Source of the DNA: Bryopsis sp. KO-2023
Lineage: Eukaryota > Chlorophyta > Ulvophyceae > Bryopsidales > Bryopsidaceae
Length of the DNA: 64,000 bases
Direction of reading: 5' to 3'
NCBI GenBank assembly: GCA_030272585.1
Contig: BSYQ01000011.1
Coordinates: 4,278,001 to 4,342,000, forward strand
Part shown: piece after piece, positions 1 through 10,158 of the stretch
How positions within the stretch are numbered: the first letter of the stretch is position 1
Layout of the letters: each line of letters begins with the position of its first letter
Program-made: the position numbers and the translations under genes
Notes under the pieces: generated by a model
The model's input: only the letters and a program-made list of their open reading frames with translations
Databases searched by the model: none
What the model was told of the DNA's origin: nothing

Positions 1-340
1 AAGCGAGAAAGATGCAACTAATAGAGGGTTCAAGGCCGACTTCTAGGCTGCCTGAGCGAAGAGTGGTGATGGAAGACAAATGAGGGTAGAATTCCTTGTG
101 TATGGATCACATATTACAAAAATTGAGTGACCTCAGTGAACATCAAGCATGATGCCAGATTTCTCACTTCAGGGTTGACACATGTCCTTAAAATTAAGTT
201 TGAAGGAATTGAGTGGAATCCCTGTTGGCCCCCTCCAGGGGATTGGGTTCTATTCCCAAAAGGTTCCTATTATTAGATCTATCGCATCATTCACTGATAA
301 TTCACCCGTCTTTAGATGTCGTACAACAGCGTGACACCAC
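1..340. other. flanking DNA, nothing recognised
   Basis: No ORF with protein-like composition, no RNA gene and no element terminus is visible here. It leads into a short tandem repeat and then the satellite array. Confidence 0.5.
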
Positions 341-535
341 GTCAAAATATCGCTGACGCTCTCTGAGCGTGGAAGTAACACAACCGCAACGAGCGACGTG
401 AAACTACGTCAAATTGTCGCTGACGTTCCCTCAGCGTGGAATTAACGCAACCGCAACAAGCAACGTGAAACAACGTCAAATTACTGGTGGCGCTGTTTCA
501 CGCTGGATTGACACAGTCGCAACAAGCACGCAATT
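341..535 (+). repeat. 67-bp tandem repeat, about 3 copies
   Basis: Units begin at 341, 408 and 475, each 67 bp apart and starting GTCAAA. The third copy is diverged and truncated. Copies share the order CGCTGACG, then GCGTGGAA, then CAACCGCAAC, then GTGAAAC. A short dyad (CGCTGA then TCAGCG) sits inside the second copy. It is distinct from the 57-bp satellite that starts about 115 bp downstream. Confidence 0.7.
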
Positions 536-649
536 TTATGGGCGTTATTTTTGCGCTAATCATCGTCAGCGGTATCCGAATTCGATAAAGAGGCGTAAGC
601 GATAAAACAACGCCAGTTCTCGTCATTTTAACGCGGTTGGTTTTTTCAG

Positions 650-3600
650 ATGCATGTCTTCCCTTTCAGACTGCTGTTAGCAGACTTTTCAAAACCCTTG
701 AAACCGCCTCATATCCTTCCTTTCAGACTGCCGTTAGCAGACTTTTCAAAACCCTTGAAACCGCCTCATGTCTTCCCTTTCAGACTGCTGTTAGCAGACT
801 TTTCAAAACCCTTGAAACCGCCTCATATCCTCCCTTTCAGACTGCCGTTAGCAGACTTTTCAAAACCCTTGAAACCGCCTCATATCCTTCCTTTCAGACT
901 GCCGTTAGCAGACTTTTCAAAACCCTTGAAACCGCCTCATGTCTTCCCTTTCAGACTGCTGTTAGCAGACTTTTCAAAACCCTTGAAACCGCCTCATGTC
1001 TTCCCTTTCAGACTGCTGTTAGCAGACTTTTCAAAACCCTTGAAACCGCCTCATGTCTTCCCTTTCAGACTGCTGTTAGCAGACTTTTCAAAACCCTTGA
1101 AACCGCCTCATGTCTTCCCTTTCAGACTGCTGTTAGCAGACTTTTCAAAACCCTTGAAACCGCCTCATGTCTTCCCTTTCAGACTGCTGTTAGCAGACTT
1201 TTCAAAACCCTTGAAACCGCCTCATGTCTTCCCTTTCAGACTGCCGTTAGCAGACTTTTCAAAACCCTTGAAACCGCCTCATGTCTTCCCTTTCAGACTG
1301 CCGTTAGCAGACTTTTCAAAACCCTTGAAACCGCCTCATGTCTTCCCTTTCAGACTGCTGTTAGCAGACTTTTCAAAACCCTTGAAACCGCCTCATGTCT
1401 TCCCTTTCAGACTGCTGTTAGCAGACTTTTCAAAACCCTTGAAACCGCCTCATGTCTTCCCTTTCAGACTGCTGTTAGCAGACTTTTCAAAACCCTTGAA
1501 ACCGCCTCATGTCTTCCCTTTCAGACTGCTGTTAGCAGACTTTTCAAAACCCTTGAAACCGCCTCATGTCTTCCCTTTCAGACTGCCGTTAGCAGACTTT
1601 TCAAAACCCTTGAAACCGCCTCATGTCTTCCCTTTCAGACTGCCGTTAGCAGACTTTTCAAAACCCTTGAAACCGCCTTATGTCTTCCCTTTCAGACTGC
1701 TGTTAGCAGACTTTTCAAAACCCTTGAAACCGCCTCATGTCTTCCCTTTCAGACTGCCGTTAGCAGACTTTTCAAAACCCTTGAAACCGCCTCATATCCT
1801 CCCTTTCAGACTGCTGTTAGCAGACTTTTCAAAACCCTTGAAACCGCCTCATGTCTTCCCTTTCAGACTGCTGTTAGCAGACTTTTCAAAACCCTTGAAA
1901 CCGCCTCATGTCTTCCCTTTCAGACTGCTGTTAGCAGACTTTTCAAAACCCTTGAAACCGCCTCATGTCTTCCCTTTCAGACTGCTGTTAGCAGACTTTT
2001 CAAAACCCTTGAAACCGCCTCATGTCTTCCCTTTCAGACTGCTGTTAGCAGACTTTTCAAAACCCTTGAAACCGCCTCATGTCTTCCCTTTCAGACTGCT
2101 GTTAGCAGACTTTTCAAAACCCTTGAAACCGCCTCATGTCTTCCCTTTCAGACTGCTGTTAGCAGACTTTTCAAAACCCTTGAAACCGCCTCATGTCTTC
2201 CCTTTCAGACTGCCGTTAGCAGACTTTTCAAAACCCTTGAAACCGCCTCATGTCTTCCCTTTCAGACTGCCGTTAGCAGACTTTTCAAAACCCTTGAAAC
2301 CGCCTCATGTCTTCCCTTTCAGACTGCTGTTAGCAGACTTTTCAAAACCCTTGAAACCGCCTCATGTCTTCCCTTTCAGACTGCTGTTAGCAGACTTTTC
2401 AAAACCCTTGAAACCGCCTCATGTCTTCCCTTTCAGACTGCTGTTAGCAGACTTTTCAAAACCCTTGAAACCGCCTCATGTCTTCCCTTTCAGACTGCTG
2501 TTAGCAGACTTTTCAAAACCCTTGAAACCGCCTCATGTCTTCCCTTTCAGACTGCCGTTAGCAGACTTTTCAAAACCCTTGAAACCGCCTCATGTCTTCC
2601 CTTTCAGACTGCCGTTAGCAGACTTTTCAAAACCCTTGAAACCGCCTTATGTCTTCCCTTTCAGACTGCTGTTAGCAGACTTTTCAAAACCCTTGAAACC
2701 GCCTCATGTCTTCCCTTTCAGACTGCCGTTAGCAGACTTTTCAAAACCCTTGAAACCGCCTCATATCCTCCCTTTCAGACTGCTGTTAGCAGACTTTTCA
2801 AAACCCTTGAAACCGCCTCATGTCTTCCCTTTCAGACTGCTGTTAGCAGACTTTTCAAAACCCTTGAAACCGCCTCATGTCTTCCCTTTCAGACTGCTGT
2901 TAGCAGACTTTTCAAAACCCTTGAAACCGCCTCATGTCTTCCCTTTCAGACTGCTGTTAGCAGACTTTTCAAAACCCTTGAAACCGCCTCATGTCTTCCC
3001 TTTCAGACTGCCGTTAGCAGACTTTTCAAAACCCTTGAAACCGCCTCATGTCTTCCCTTTCAGACTGCTGTTAGCAGACTTTTCAAAACCCTTGAAACCG
3101 CCTCATGTCTTCCCTTTCAGACTGCTGTTAGCAGACTTTTCAAAACCCTTGAAACCGCCTCATGTCTTCCCTTTCAGACTGCTGTTAGCAGACTTTTCAA
3201 AACCCTTGAAACCGCCTCATGTCTTCCCTTTCAGACTGCCGTTAGCAGACTTTTCAAAACCCTTGAAACCGCCTCATGTCTTCCCTTTCAGACTGCCGTT
3301 AGCAGACTTTTCAAAACCCTTGAAACCGCCTCATGTCTTCCCTTTCAGACTGCCGTTAGCAGACTTTTCAAAACCCTTGAAACCGCCTTATGTCTTCCCT
3401 TTCAGACTGCTGTTAGCAGACTTTTCAAAACCCTTGAAACCGCCTCATGTCTTCCCTTTCAGACTGCCGTTAGCAGACTTTTCAAAACCCTTGAAACCGC
3501 CTCATATCCTCCCTTTCAGACTGCTGTTAGCAGACTTTTCAAAACCCTTGAAACCGCCTCATGTCTTCCCTTTCAGACTGCCGTTAGCAGACTTTTCAAA

Positions 3601-4239
3601 ACCCTTGAAACCGCCTCATGTCTTCCCTTTCAGACTGCTGTTAGCAGACTTTTCAAAACCCTTGAAACCGCCTCATGTCTTCCCTTTCAGACTGCCGTTA
3701 GCAGACTTTTCAAAACCCTTGAAACCGCCTCATGTCTTCCCTTTCAGACTGCCGTTAGCAGACTTTTCAAAACCCTTGAAACCGCCTTATGTCTTCCCTT
3801 TCAGACTGCTGTTAGCAGACTTTTCAAAACCCTTGAAACCGCCTCATGTCTTCCCTTTCAGACTGCCGTTAGCAGACTTTTCAAAACCCTTGAAACCGCC
3901 TCATATCCTCCCTTTCAGACTGCTGTTAGCAGACTTTTCAAAACCCTTGAAACCGCCTCATGTCTTCCCTTTCAGACTGCCGTTAGCAGACTTTTCAAAA
4001 CCCTTGAAACCGCCTCATGTCTTCCCTTTCAGACTGCTGTTAGCAGACTTTTCAAAACCCTTGAAACCGCCTCATGTCTTCCCTTTCAGACTGCCGTTAG
4101 CAGACTTTTCAAAACCCTTGAAACCGCCTCATGTCTTCCCTTTCAGACTGCCGTTAGCAGACTTTTCAAAACCCTTGAAACCGCCTCATGTCTTCCCTTT
4201 CAGACTGCCGTTAGCAGACTTTTCAAAACCCTTGAAACC
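650..4239 (+). repeat. 57-bp satellite array, 63 units (left part)
   Basis: The motif GTTAGCAG recurs exactly every 57 bp from 676 to 4210, giving 63 units. Each unit carries two dyads: CTGCT-GTT-AGCAG, and TTTCAA-AACCC-TTGAAA. Variant sites (C/T in the first dyad, TCATG/TTATG, TGTCTTCC/TATCCTCC) recur in blocks. Because 57 is divisible by three and the unit lacks stops in two frames, long repetitive ORFs appear by arithmetic; this is not taken as coding. The array continues after the inserted chromovirus at 13179. Confidence 0.97.
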
Positions 4240-4712
4240 TGTAGCGAATCAGGGTTTCTGACAGCCCTGCAGTACGTCAGCAGGCTTGCTGACAGTCCTG
4301 CAGTACTTTAAGTAGGAGGCTGGCTGCCCTGAGGCAGCGTACAGTCAGTCAGGGTGTGCTGGCAGTGAAGTAGTACGTGGACTACTGAGCTGGCAGCTAG
4401 AATGTTCTAGAAGGTCGCTCAGCACCACAGGAATGGCCGTGGGGCTGAGCTGGGCTCTGATTGAAAGGACTGCAAGGTCTGATGCCTTGCAGCAGTGATG
4501 CAGACTGATGTTACAGCCTATGATCAGTTAGGATCAAGGCTGCTAGGGTATTCTATAAGTTCTTGGGGTTTGAACGTTCTTGTAACCTTACTTTGGGATT
4601 GAACTCCCTTTGTCTCGCTTCCAAGTCGTCTATTCTTTCCCTCCAAGCCGTTTCAGGCTTGCAGTTCACAGCCGGCAGCCCACAATAGCGGTCTGCAGGC
4701 GGATTCACTACA
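4240..4712 (+). repeat. 5' LTR of chromovirus
   Basis: 473 bp, TGTAG...CTACA ends, identical by eye to the copy at 12706-13178. A TATA-like TCTATAAG lies at 4552-4559 and is the likely promoter core. Confidence 0.96.
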
Positions 4713-4713
4713 T

Positions 4714-4725
4714 TGGTTTCGGAGC
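4714..4725 (+). promoter_or_regulatory. primer-binding site of chromovirus
   Basis: TGGTTTCGGAGC begins one base after the 5' LTR. It has the TGG start expected for complementarity to a tRNA CCA end. The same 12 bases follow the left LTR of both TRIMs in this window. The primer tRNA would end GCTCCGAAACCA; I could not identify it. Confidence 0.85.
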
Positions 4726-4926
4726 AGGGGCGCAGCAAGACTGTGCAGGGTCGCTGGAGAACCTTGGAAGGCCCCACAGCCTTGGGAGAGATAGAACTGG
4801 AGAGTGCTGTGAGCAGCACACAGAAGCAGCGCACAAGCGCAGCACACAGACGCAGTTTTTGCGCTGTTCAGGGAAGCAGACTTGAAAAGTCACAGGCGCA
4901 GCTGTTGTTTCGTCGAGTTTGGTTGT

Positions 4927-5523
4927 ATGAGTTTCGGCAGACCTTCTGGTGGTAGTGACAGAGTTATTGAAGTGGTTTCTGACTCTGAGACGAGTATTCA
5001 TTCAGAGGACTCAGCAGAGAACCACCCAGAAGGGGTGCTGCCACATACACTGCGTTTTCCTGATACAGTGGTTCGTTTACCTTCTCCTCTTCGTTTTGCT
5101 CAGCCTGTACATATACTTGGACCTGTCAGACACCCTTTGGCAGTGTTGGAACCAGGCGCTCTGAGAGCACCCCCTCACGGTCACCGCAGAGCAGAACAGG
5201 GTCCAGGGTATTTCAGATACACAGAGTGTACTGATCCCAACTGCAATATATACAGGAATCGCTTAAGAGGTCAGCAGGAAAGAGAACGCAGAGAGCAGCG
5301 CAGAGATGGCTGGACAGGACGAGCAACCGCAGATAGGAATGCCGGCCCCAGATCCCTTCGACGTGCAGGGATTGAGGCAGATGATCTTGGACATGCAGGA
5401 AGAGGTCCAGCACCTGAGACACGTAGCAGCCAACGTGAACGTGCAGATGGACGACGCAGCTCGCAACGCAGTGCACAACAGGATGGCACAGCAGCAACCT
5501 CCCGCAGCTCTGGGCAGAGCTAG
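4927..5523 (+). CDS. possible upstream ORF preceding gag in chromovirus
   Basis: An ORF open from 4882, with an internal ATG at 4927 (MSFGRPSGG...), runs to 5523 and overlaps the start of gag in another frame. The first roughly 130 residues look protein-like: acidic and Ser-rich, then Pro-rich, then TECTDPNCNIYRNRL with two cysteines and a basic stretch. The part overlapping gag (after about 5306) is Arg/Ser-rich and probably an out-of-frame shadow. It could encode a small extra protein, or an N-terminal part of Gag reached by frameshift or splicing. No family is recognised. Confidence 0.35.
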   Translation: MSFGRPSGGSDRVIEVVSDSETSIHSEDSAENHPEGVLPHTLRFPDTVVRLPSPLRFAQPVHILGPVRHPLAVLEPGALRAPPHGHRRAEQGPGYFRYTECTDPNCNIYRNRLRGQQERERREQRRDGWTGRATADRNAGPRSLRRAGIEADDLGHAGRGPAPETRSSQRERADGRRSSQRSAQQDGTAATSRSSGQS

Positions 5524-6487
5524 GGCGAAAGGCCCTGACATGTGGTATGGTGATCCACATGATGTTCCCCTCAATGAGTGGCAAGTCCAGTTGCAGACAT
5601 ACTTTGATGTTACTGCAACCAGGGACAGGGAACAGCAGGTACTAGTGGCTGCAGGATGCTTGAGAGGAGCAGCAGGCACTTGGTGGAGAGGACGGTATGA
5701 AGCTGCGATGGCAGGACAGCTGAATCTGCCACAGGACGTTCCAGCTTTGGTGACAGCACTGAGACAGCAGTTTGGTAAAACGAATGAGAACAAAGACTTC
5801 AGGCGGGAATGGTCTCGTCTGAGGCAGGGACGATCTACTGTTGCTGAGTATGTGCATCAGTTCAGAAGACTTATGCTGCAAATCAATGACAGCAATGCTG
5901 GAGAGCAGCTGTTTCGCTTTGTAGAGGGTCTGAATGACCGTCTGCGAACTAAGGTTGAAATGGAAGATCCTGCAGATCTGGAGCGTGCGATAGCACTCGC
6001 CGCCACTTGGGAAGGTCCACTTCAGGCGTACCGCAGAGAGGAACGCAGAGGCCACAGTCCCAGGGGCAGACGTGAAGGATCACGCCAAGACAGATCAAAG
6101 AGCAGAGGCCGATCTCACAGCAGAGGCAGATCCTACAGCAGAGGAAGATCGCAGAGTCGAGGTCGCAGTGCTGGTCGTGGCAGAACTGACGCAGATCGTG
6201 ATAGGTATACACCACACCAATATACACCACAATTAGGGGACCGCATGGAGGTTGATGGCCTCCAGCGTAACCGCGTGGGTTTTGATGTTGGTAGAAACCG
6301 AAGCGACAGCCGCAGTAAAAGCAGAGGACGCAGTGGTAGTCCTCGCAGACAGAGGCAGAACAGGAGATCTGGAGAGAGTACCTCTGCCAGAAGGAGCAGA
6401 ATGGATGCAGGTCACTCTGCAGCGAATGTTGATTGTTACAACTGCGGCAAGAAAGGACATTTTGCTGCAGACTGTCAGGAAAACTGA
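5306..6487 (+). CDS. gag: chromovirus Gag (capsid/nucleocapsid)
   Basis: 393 aa. Residues about 80-230 match the Ty3/gypsy capsid region in style: GDPHDVPLNEW, then LRGAAGTWW, then RLRQGRSTVAEYVHQFRRL. A long Arg/Ser (SRGRS-type) basic region follows from about 245. A CCHC zinc knuckle near the end, CYNCGKKGHFAADC, fits nucleocapsid RNA binding. Gag assembles the cytoplasmic virus-like particle in which reverse transcription occurs. The start chosen gives MAGQDEQPQ. The pol frame opens at 6433, 54 bases before the gag stop and in the -1 frame, suggesting programmed frameshifting. The gag stop directly follows the knuckle. Confidence 0.9.
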   Translation: MAGQDEQPQIGMPAPDPFDVQGLRQMILDMQEEVQHLRHVAANVNVQMDDAARNAVHNRMAQQQPPAALGRARAKGPDMWYGDPHDVPLNEWQVQLQTYFDVTATRDREQQVLVAAGCLRGAAGTWWRGRYEAAMAGQLNLPQDVPALVTALRQQFGKTNENKDFRREWSRLRQGRSTVAEYVHQFRRLMLQINDSNAGEQLFRFVEGLNDRLRTKVEMEDPADLERAIALAATWEGPLQAYRREERRGHSPRGRREGSRQDRSKSRGRSHSRGRSYSRGRSQSRGRSAGRGRTDADRDRYTPHQYTPQLGDRMEVDGLQRNRVGFDVGRNRSDSRSKSRGRSGSPRRQRQNRRSGESTSARRSRMDAGHSAANVDCYNCGKKGHFAADCQEN

Positions 6488-9400
6488 GGAGGCCAGAGTC
6501 TGGAGAGACTGCTGGCCGAGAAATCCTGGCGGAGGAGGATAGAAGTGGAGTGTGGGATGGCCGGTGCAGCCCACCACACAGAGAGGCTACCAATTGGGGG
6601 GTAGCAGGAATTTTAAAGCAGAACTCCAAGGTTGGAGAGCCACGTGTAGCCTCAGCCAAGGAGAAGAAGAAGAAGAAGAAGATGGAGAACCTTGCAGGTA
6701 CAGAGCCATGGGTAGCCATACCTGAAGGGGATCTTGCAGTGTCAGTGTTGAATTTTGCAGGTGGAGGGCCTTGTGTAGCCACATTTGCAGAATGTCTGGT
6801 GAAGGATAAAGGGACAACGAAGGAGGGTTGTGGGCTGTGTGAAGCCACAACTGCTCTGGTCTCTGAGGCAGGAGGTGATGAGCCAAGTGAAGCCACACCC
6901 AGCCTGCAGGTGATGTCGGGCAGTGCAGGTTTGGGAGGTGTACAGCCTGAACCTGAGCTGCACAATGTTACTGAGTGTAAAAGTACTGATGGTGATCTGA
7001 GGGCAGACACATCAGATTTTTCAGTGAGAGAGGAGCTTGAACAGGGGAAACTTAGTGCAGATTCCCTTAAGAATGTTTGTTCAAGTGAACCCCCAGTTTT
7101 GAAGTTGAGAGGAGTCCAAGGGGGGACTCAAGGATTGTTGAAGACCACAGGGGCTGTGGCAGGTTGTTTTGCAAGAATTTTGTTAGATAGTGGTGCAACC
7201 GACAATTTTGTTTCGAAAGATTGGTTGTTAGAAAATGACATTCAGGCAAAGACTTCGGAGGTGGTTACTGAAGTGCAGTTAGCAGATGGCAAGACTTCAG
7301 AGAAGGTAGAAAAAGAACTGCAGGCCAGTGTCAAGATGGGGAGGTTTGTTTCAGAGGAAAAGATGTATGCAGTGACACTAGGCAGGTATGATCTGGTGTT
7401 AGGTATGTCTTGGCTGAGTAAACACAACCCTATGATAGATTGGCAGAAGAAGAAATTGGTTTTGCAGACACCTCAGGGAGTAGTCAAACTCAGAATGCAG
7501 ACTGGTAGAGTAGAGGATTGCAGTACTGAAGATTTGGATATGATGTCCGCCAAAGAGTTTGCTCGGGCAGCCCGCAAGGGTATGCCGATGTATTTGGTAA
7601 ATCTCCGGGAAGTTCAGGAGGAACATTTGATTAATAATGTGGAAAGTACTGATGCAGTAAAAGGCAGTGTTGCAGAAACCTTGTCAGAGGAAGGAAAAGA
7701 GGCAGCTGAGTTAGAAAAACAGATCAGAAAGGAGTTTCAGGATTTGTTTAAAGAGGAACTGCCACAGGAGTTACCTCCTGACAGGGGTGTGAATCATAAG
7801 ATTGAGTTGGTGGAAGGTGCAGAACCAGTAAAAAAGGGGCTTTATAGGGCCAGTTTTGCAGAAAGAGAAGAACTGAAAAAGCAGTTAGCAGAGCTGCTGA
7901 AGCAGGGATTTATCAGACCTAGCAAGTCTCCATGGGGTTCGCCGGTTTTGTTTGTTCCTAAGAAAAATGGGAAACTTAGGATGTGTGTGGATTTTCGGGC
8001 ACTTAACAAACTAACGGTGAAGAATAGGTATCCTATTCCAAGGATAGAGGAGTTGCTGGATCAGATTCAGGGAGCACGCTGCTTCAGCAAGATTGACCTC
8101 TGCTCAGGCTACCATCAGGTGCGGTTGGATCCTGCAGATTGTGAGAAAACGGCCTTCCGCACCAGGTATGGCCTTTATGAGTATGTTGTTCTTCCTTTTG
8201 GGCTGACAAATGCCCCTGCCACTTTTATGAACACAATGAATCATGTGCTGCATGATTTTCTGGACGTCTTTTGCATCGTTTACTTGGATGACATCCTGAT
8301 TTTTAGCAAAGATTGGGCAGAACACAAAGTTCATTTGCGGAAAGTGATGCAGAGATTGAGGGAACAGAAGTTGTATGCATCAGCTTCAAAGTGTGAGATC
8401 TGCAGAGATCAAGTTGAGTTTCTGGGGCATGAGTTAAGTGCTGCAGGAGTACAGGTGTTGCAGAGCAAGGTGCAGGTTATCAGAGATTGGCCACCCTTGA
8501 CATCAGTGAAGGATCTCATGTCCTTTCTGGGATTGGCAAACTACTACAGGAGGTTCATAAAGGACTTCTCTGCCAGAGCCAAGCCCTTGACTGCATTACT
8601 CAAAAAGGATGCAGAGTGGAAATGGACTGAGACAGAAGCTGCAGCCATGCAGGATATCAAGGAGGCATTGATGTCTGCACCGGTACTATTGGTGCCTGAC
8701 CCAAGTCTGAAGTTTGAAGTCACCACCGATGCTTCGGACTATGCAATAGGAGCAGTCCTAACTCAGGACAAGGGACAGGGTCAGCAGCCAGTTGCATTTG
8801 AAAGCAGGAAGCTGCAACCTGCAGAACTCAACTATGCTACTCATGAAAAGGAGCTGCTAGCAGTTGTGCATGCTCTGAAGGTCTGGAGACACTATTTGGA
8901 TGCACAAGAGTTTGTGGTGCACACCGATCATGCACCCCTCAAGTTTTTGCATACTCAGCCTCACCTGTCGCAGAGGCAAGCAAGATGGATGGAGACTCTG
9001 CAATCTTTCAAGTTCGAGATCAAGTACAGACCAGGCAGAGACAATGTGGTGGCAGATGCTCTGAGCAGGGCCACACATCAGGTGGAGGAAACAAAGTCTG
9101 AAATGAATGCTCAGGCTAGGCTGGAAGTTGCAGAAGGGTTCCTGCAACAGGTGCAGACAGCTTATTCCAAAGATCCACTGTGTCAGCAGTTGATCACTGC
9201 AAGACACAGGCCTGGACATGTGAAATGGGATGGCCAAAGGCTCTGGAGAAGAATTGGGAATGCTTGGAAATGGTGGATTCCTGAAGCAGATGGGCTCAGG
9301 GAGAAAATACTGCATGACTGCCATGAATCCCCATTGGCAGGACATTTGGGAAGAAGGAAGACCCTTGTCAGGGTGCAGTTGCATTATTTCTGGCCTCACA

Positions 9401-9633
9401 TCTCCGAGTCAGTGCACAAGTATGTCCGGAATTGCATTTCATGTCAGAGGAATAAGGCTTCTAATCAGAGGCCTTTGGGTAAGCTGCAGCCCCTGCCTAT
9501 TCCTGATGGCAGGTGGACCAGTGTTTCACTTGACTTTGTTGGGCCTTTACCTAGAACTCGAACTGGGTCAGATTATTTGTTGGTGGTTGTGGATAGGTTC
9601 ACAAAAATGATCAGACTTATTGATACGGGATAA
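6433..9633 (+). pseudogene. pol: chromovirus pol, 5' part: protease, RT, RNase H, start of integrase
   Basis: A -1 frame extension of gag. A Gly/Glu/Ala-rich linker (about 6620-6900) holds about five imperfect repeats of EP-x-V/E-A. Protease LLDSGATDNF is near 7184. RT has FVPKKNGKLRMCVDFRALN and the catalytic YLDD at 8281-8292. RNase H begins TTDASDYAIGAVL near 8720. The integrase HHCC zinc region (HESPLAGHLGRR... CISCQRNK) is at about 9320-9460. The first catalytic Asp region (SLDFVGPLPRT, then VVDRFTKM) follows. The native frame ends at 9620, where a TRIM is inserted; the ORF runs into its LTR and stops at 9631-9633. All motifs upstream look intact, so only this insertion visibly breaks the gene. 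Confidence 0.93.
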
Positions 9634-10158
9634 AGCGGCACAGGCCGCAAAGGGGGCGGGCCGGTCCACCAACGTCCCGTATCGTGTATCATTTGGTTTC
9701 GGAGCCGAACTTGCGATCCGAAGGTCACGAGTTCGAGTCCTAGCGAGGCCATGGAAGTTGAGAGTGAGTTGGCGCCTCTGACCCGAGAGTGGTAGTAACG
9801 AGAGGTGAAAGAGCATGAGGATCACTGCGAAGGAGGGGAGGGGGCTGAGATCATCACAGTGATCGCCGCCGCAGAGCAAGGCAAAAGACCATAAGCTCAA
9901 GAGACTAGACGGATCAAAGGGATAAGAACAAAGGATCAGAGGATCACAAGAAAGATCCTGGAGAACCCCCGAATAGACCCGCGAGAGAACGGTAACCCGG
10001 TAATCGCAGAGAGGGTCAAGGAGAATGGAGTAACGGGCACGAGGAGAAGGTGGTCGAGGGCGACCACTGGCCCGGGGGGGGACGAGATGATACGGGATAA
10101 AGCGGCACAGGCCGCAAAGGGGGCGGGCCGGTCCACCAACGTCCCGTATCGTGTATCA
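9621..10158 (+). mobile_element. TRIM element 1 nested in chromovirus pol
   Basis: A 538-bp non-coding element with two identical 71-bp terminal repeats (9621-9691 and 10088-10158). Each begins TGATAC and ends GTATCA. Target duplication CTTAT lies at 9616-9620 and 10159-10163. The primer-binding site TGGTTTCGGAGCC at 9694-9706 and a G-rich purine tract (about 10075-10087) before the right repeat are the hallmarks of a terminal-repeat retrotransposon in miniature. No ORF of its own is credible. It must be mobilised in trans; the host element shares its PBS. Bases 9707-9752 contain a tRNA T-arm-like motif (GTTCGAGTCC) but no complete tRNA fold. Confidence 0.95.
9694..9706 (+). promoter_or_regulatory. 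primer-binding site of TRIM 1
   Basis: TGGTTTCGGAGCC lies two bases after the left 71-bp LTR. The first 12 bases match the chromovirus PBS exactly, and extension to GCCGAA is shared with TRIM 2. The core TTCGGAGCCGAA is itself palindromic. Confidence 0.8.

Noticed and set aside
650..4239. CRISPR-like array
   Set aside because: Units are contiguous 57-bp tandem copies with no unique spacers, in a eukaryotic setting.
637..4311. ORFs of 1224 and 1203 aa across the satellite
   Set aside because: The 57-bp unit is a multiple of three and stop-free in two frames, so long ORFs follow automatically. Both frames are equally open and neither has a domain or start context.
5949..7010. Minus-strand 353-aa ORF across the gag/pol junction
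   Set aside because: Complement of gag and pol coding sequence; no independent motif.
9694..9760. Functional tRNA gene
   Set aside because: Only a B-box-like motif and T-loop are present; the T-stem does not pair and there is no acceptor stem partner or D-arm.
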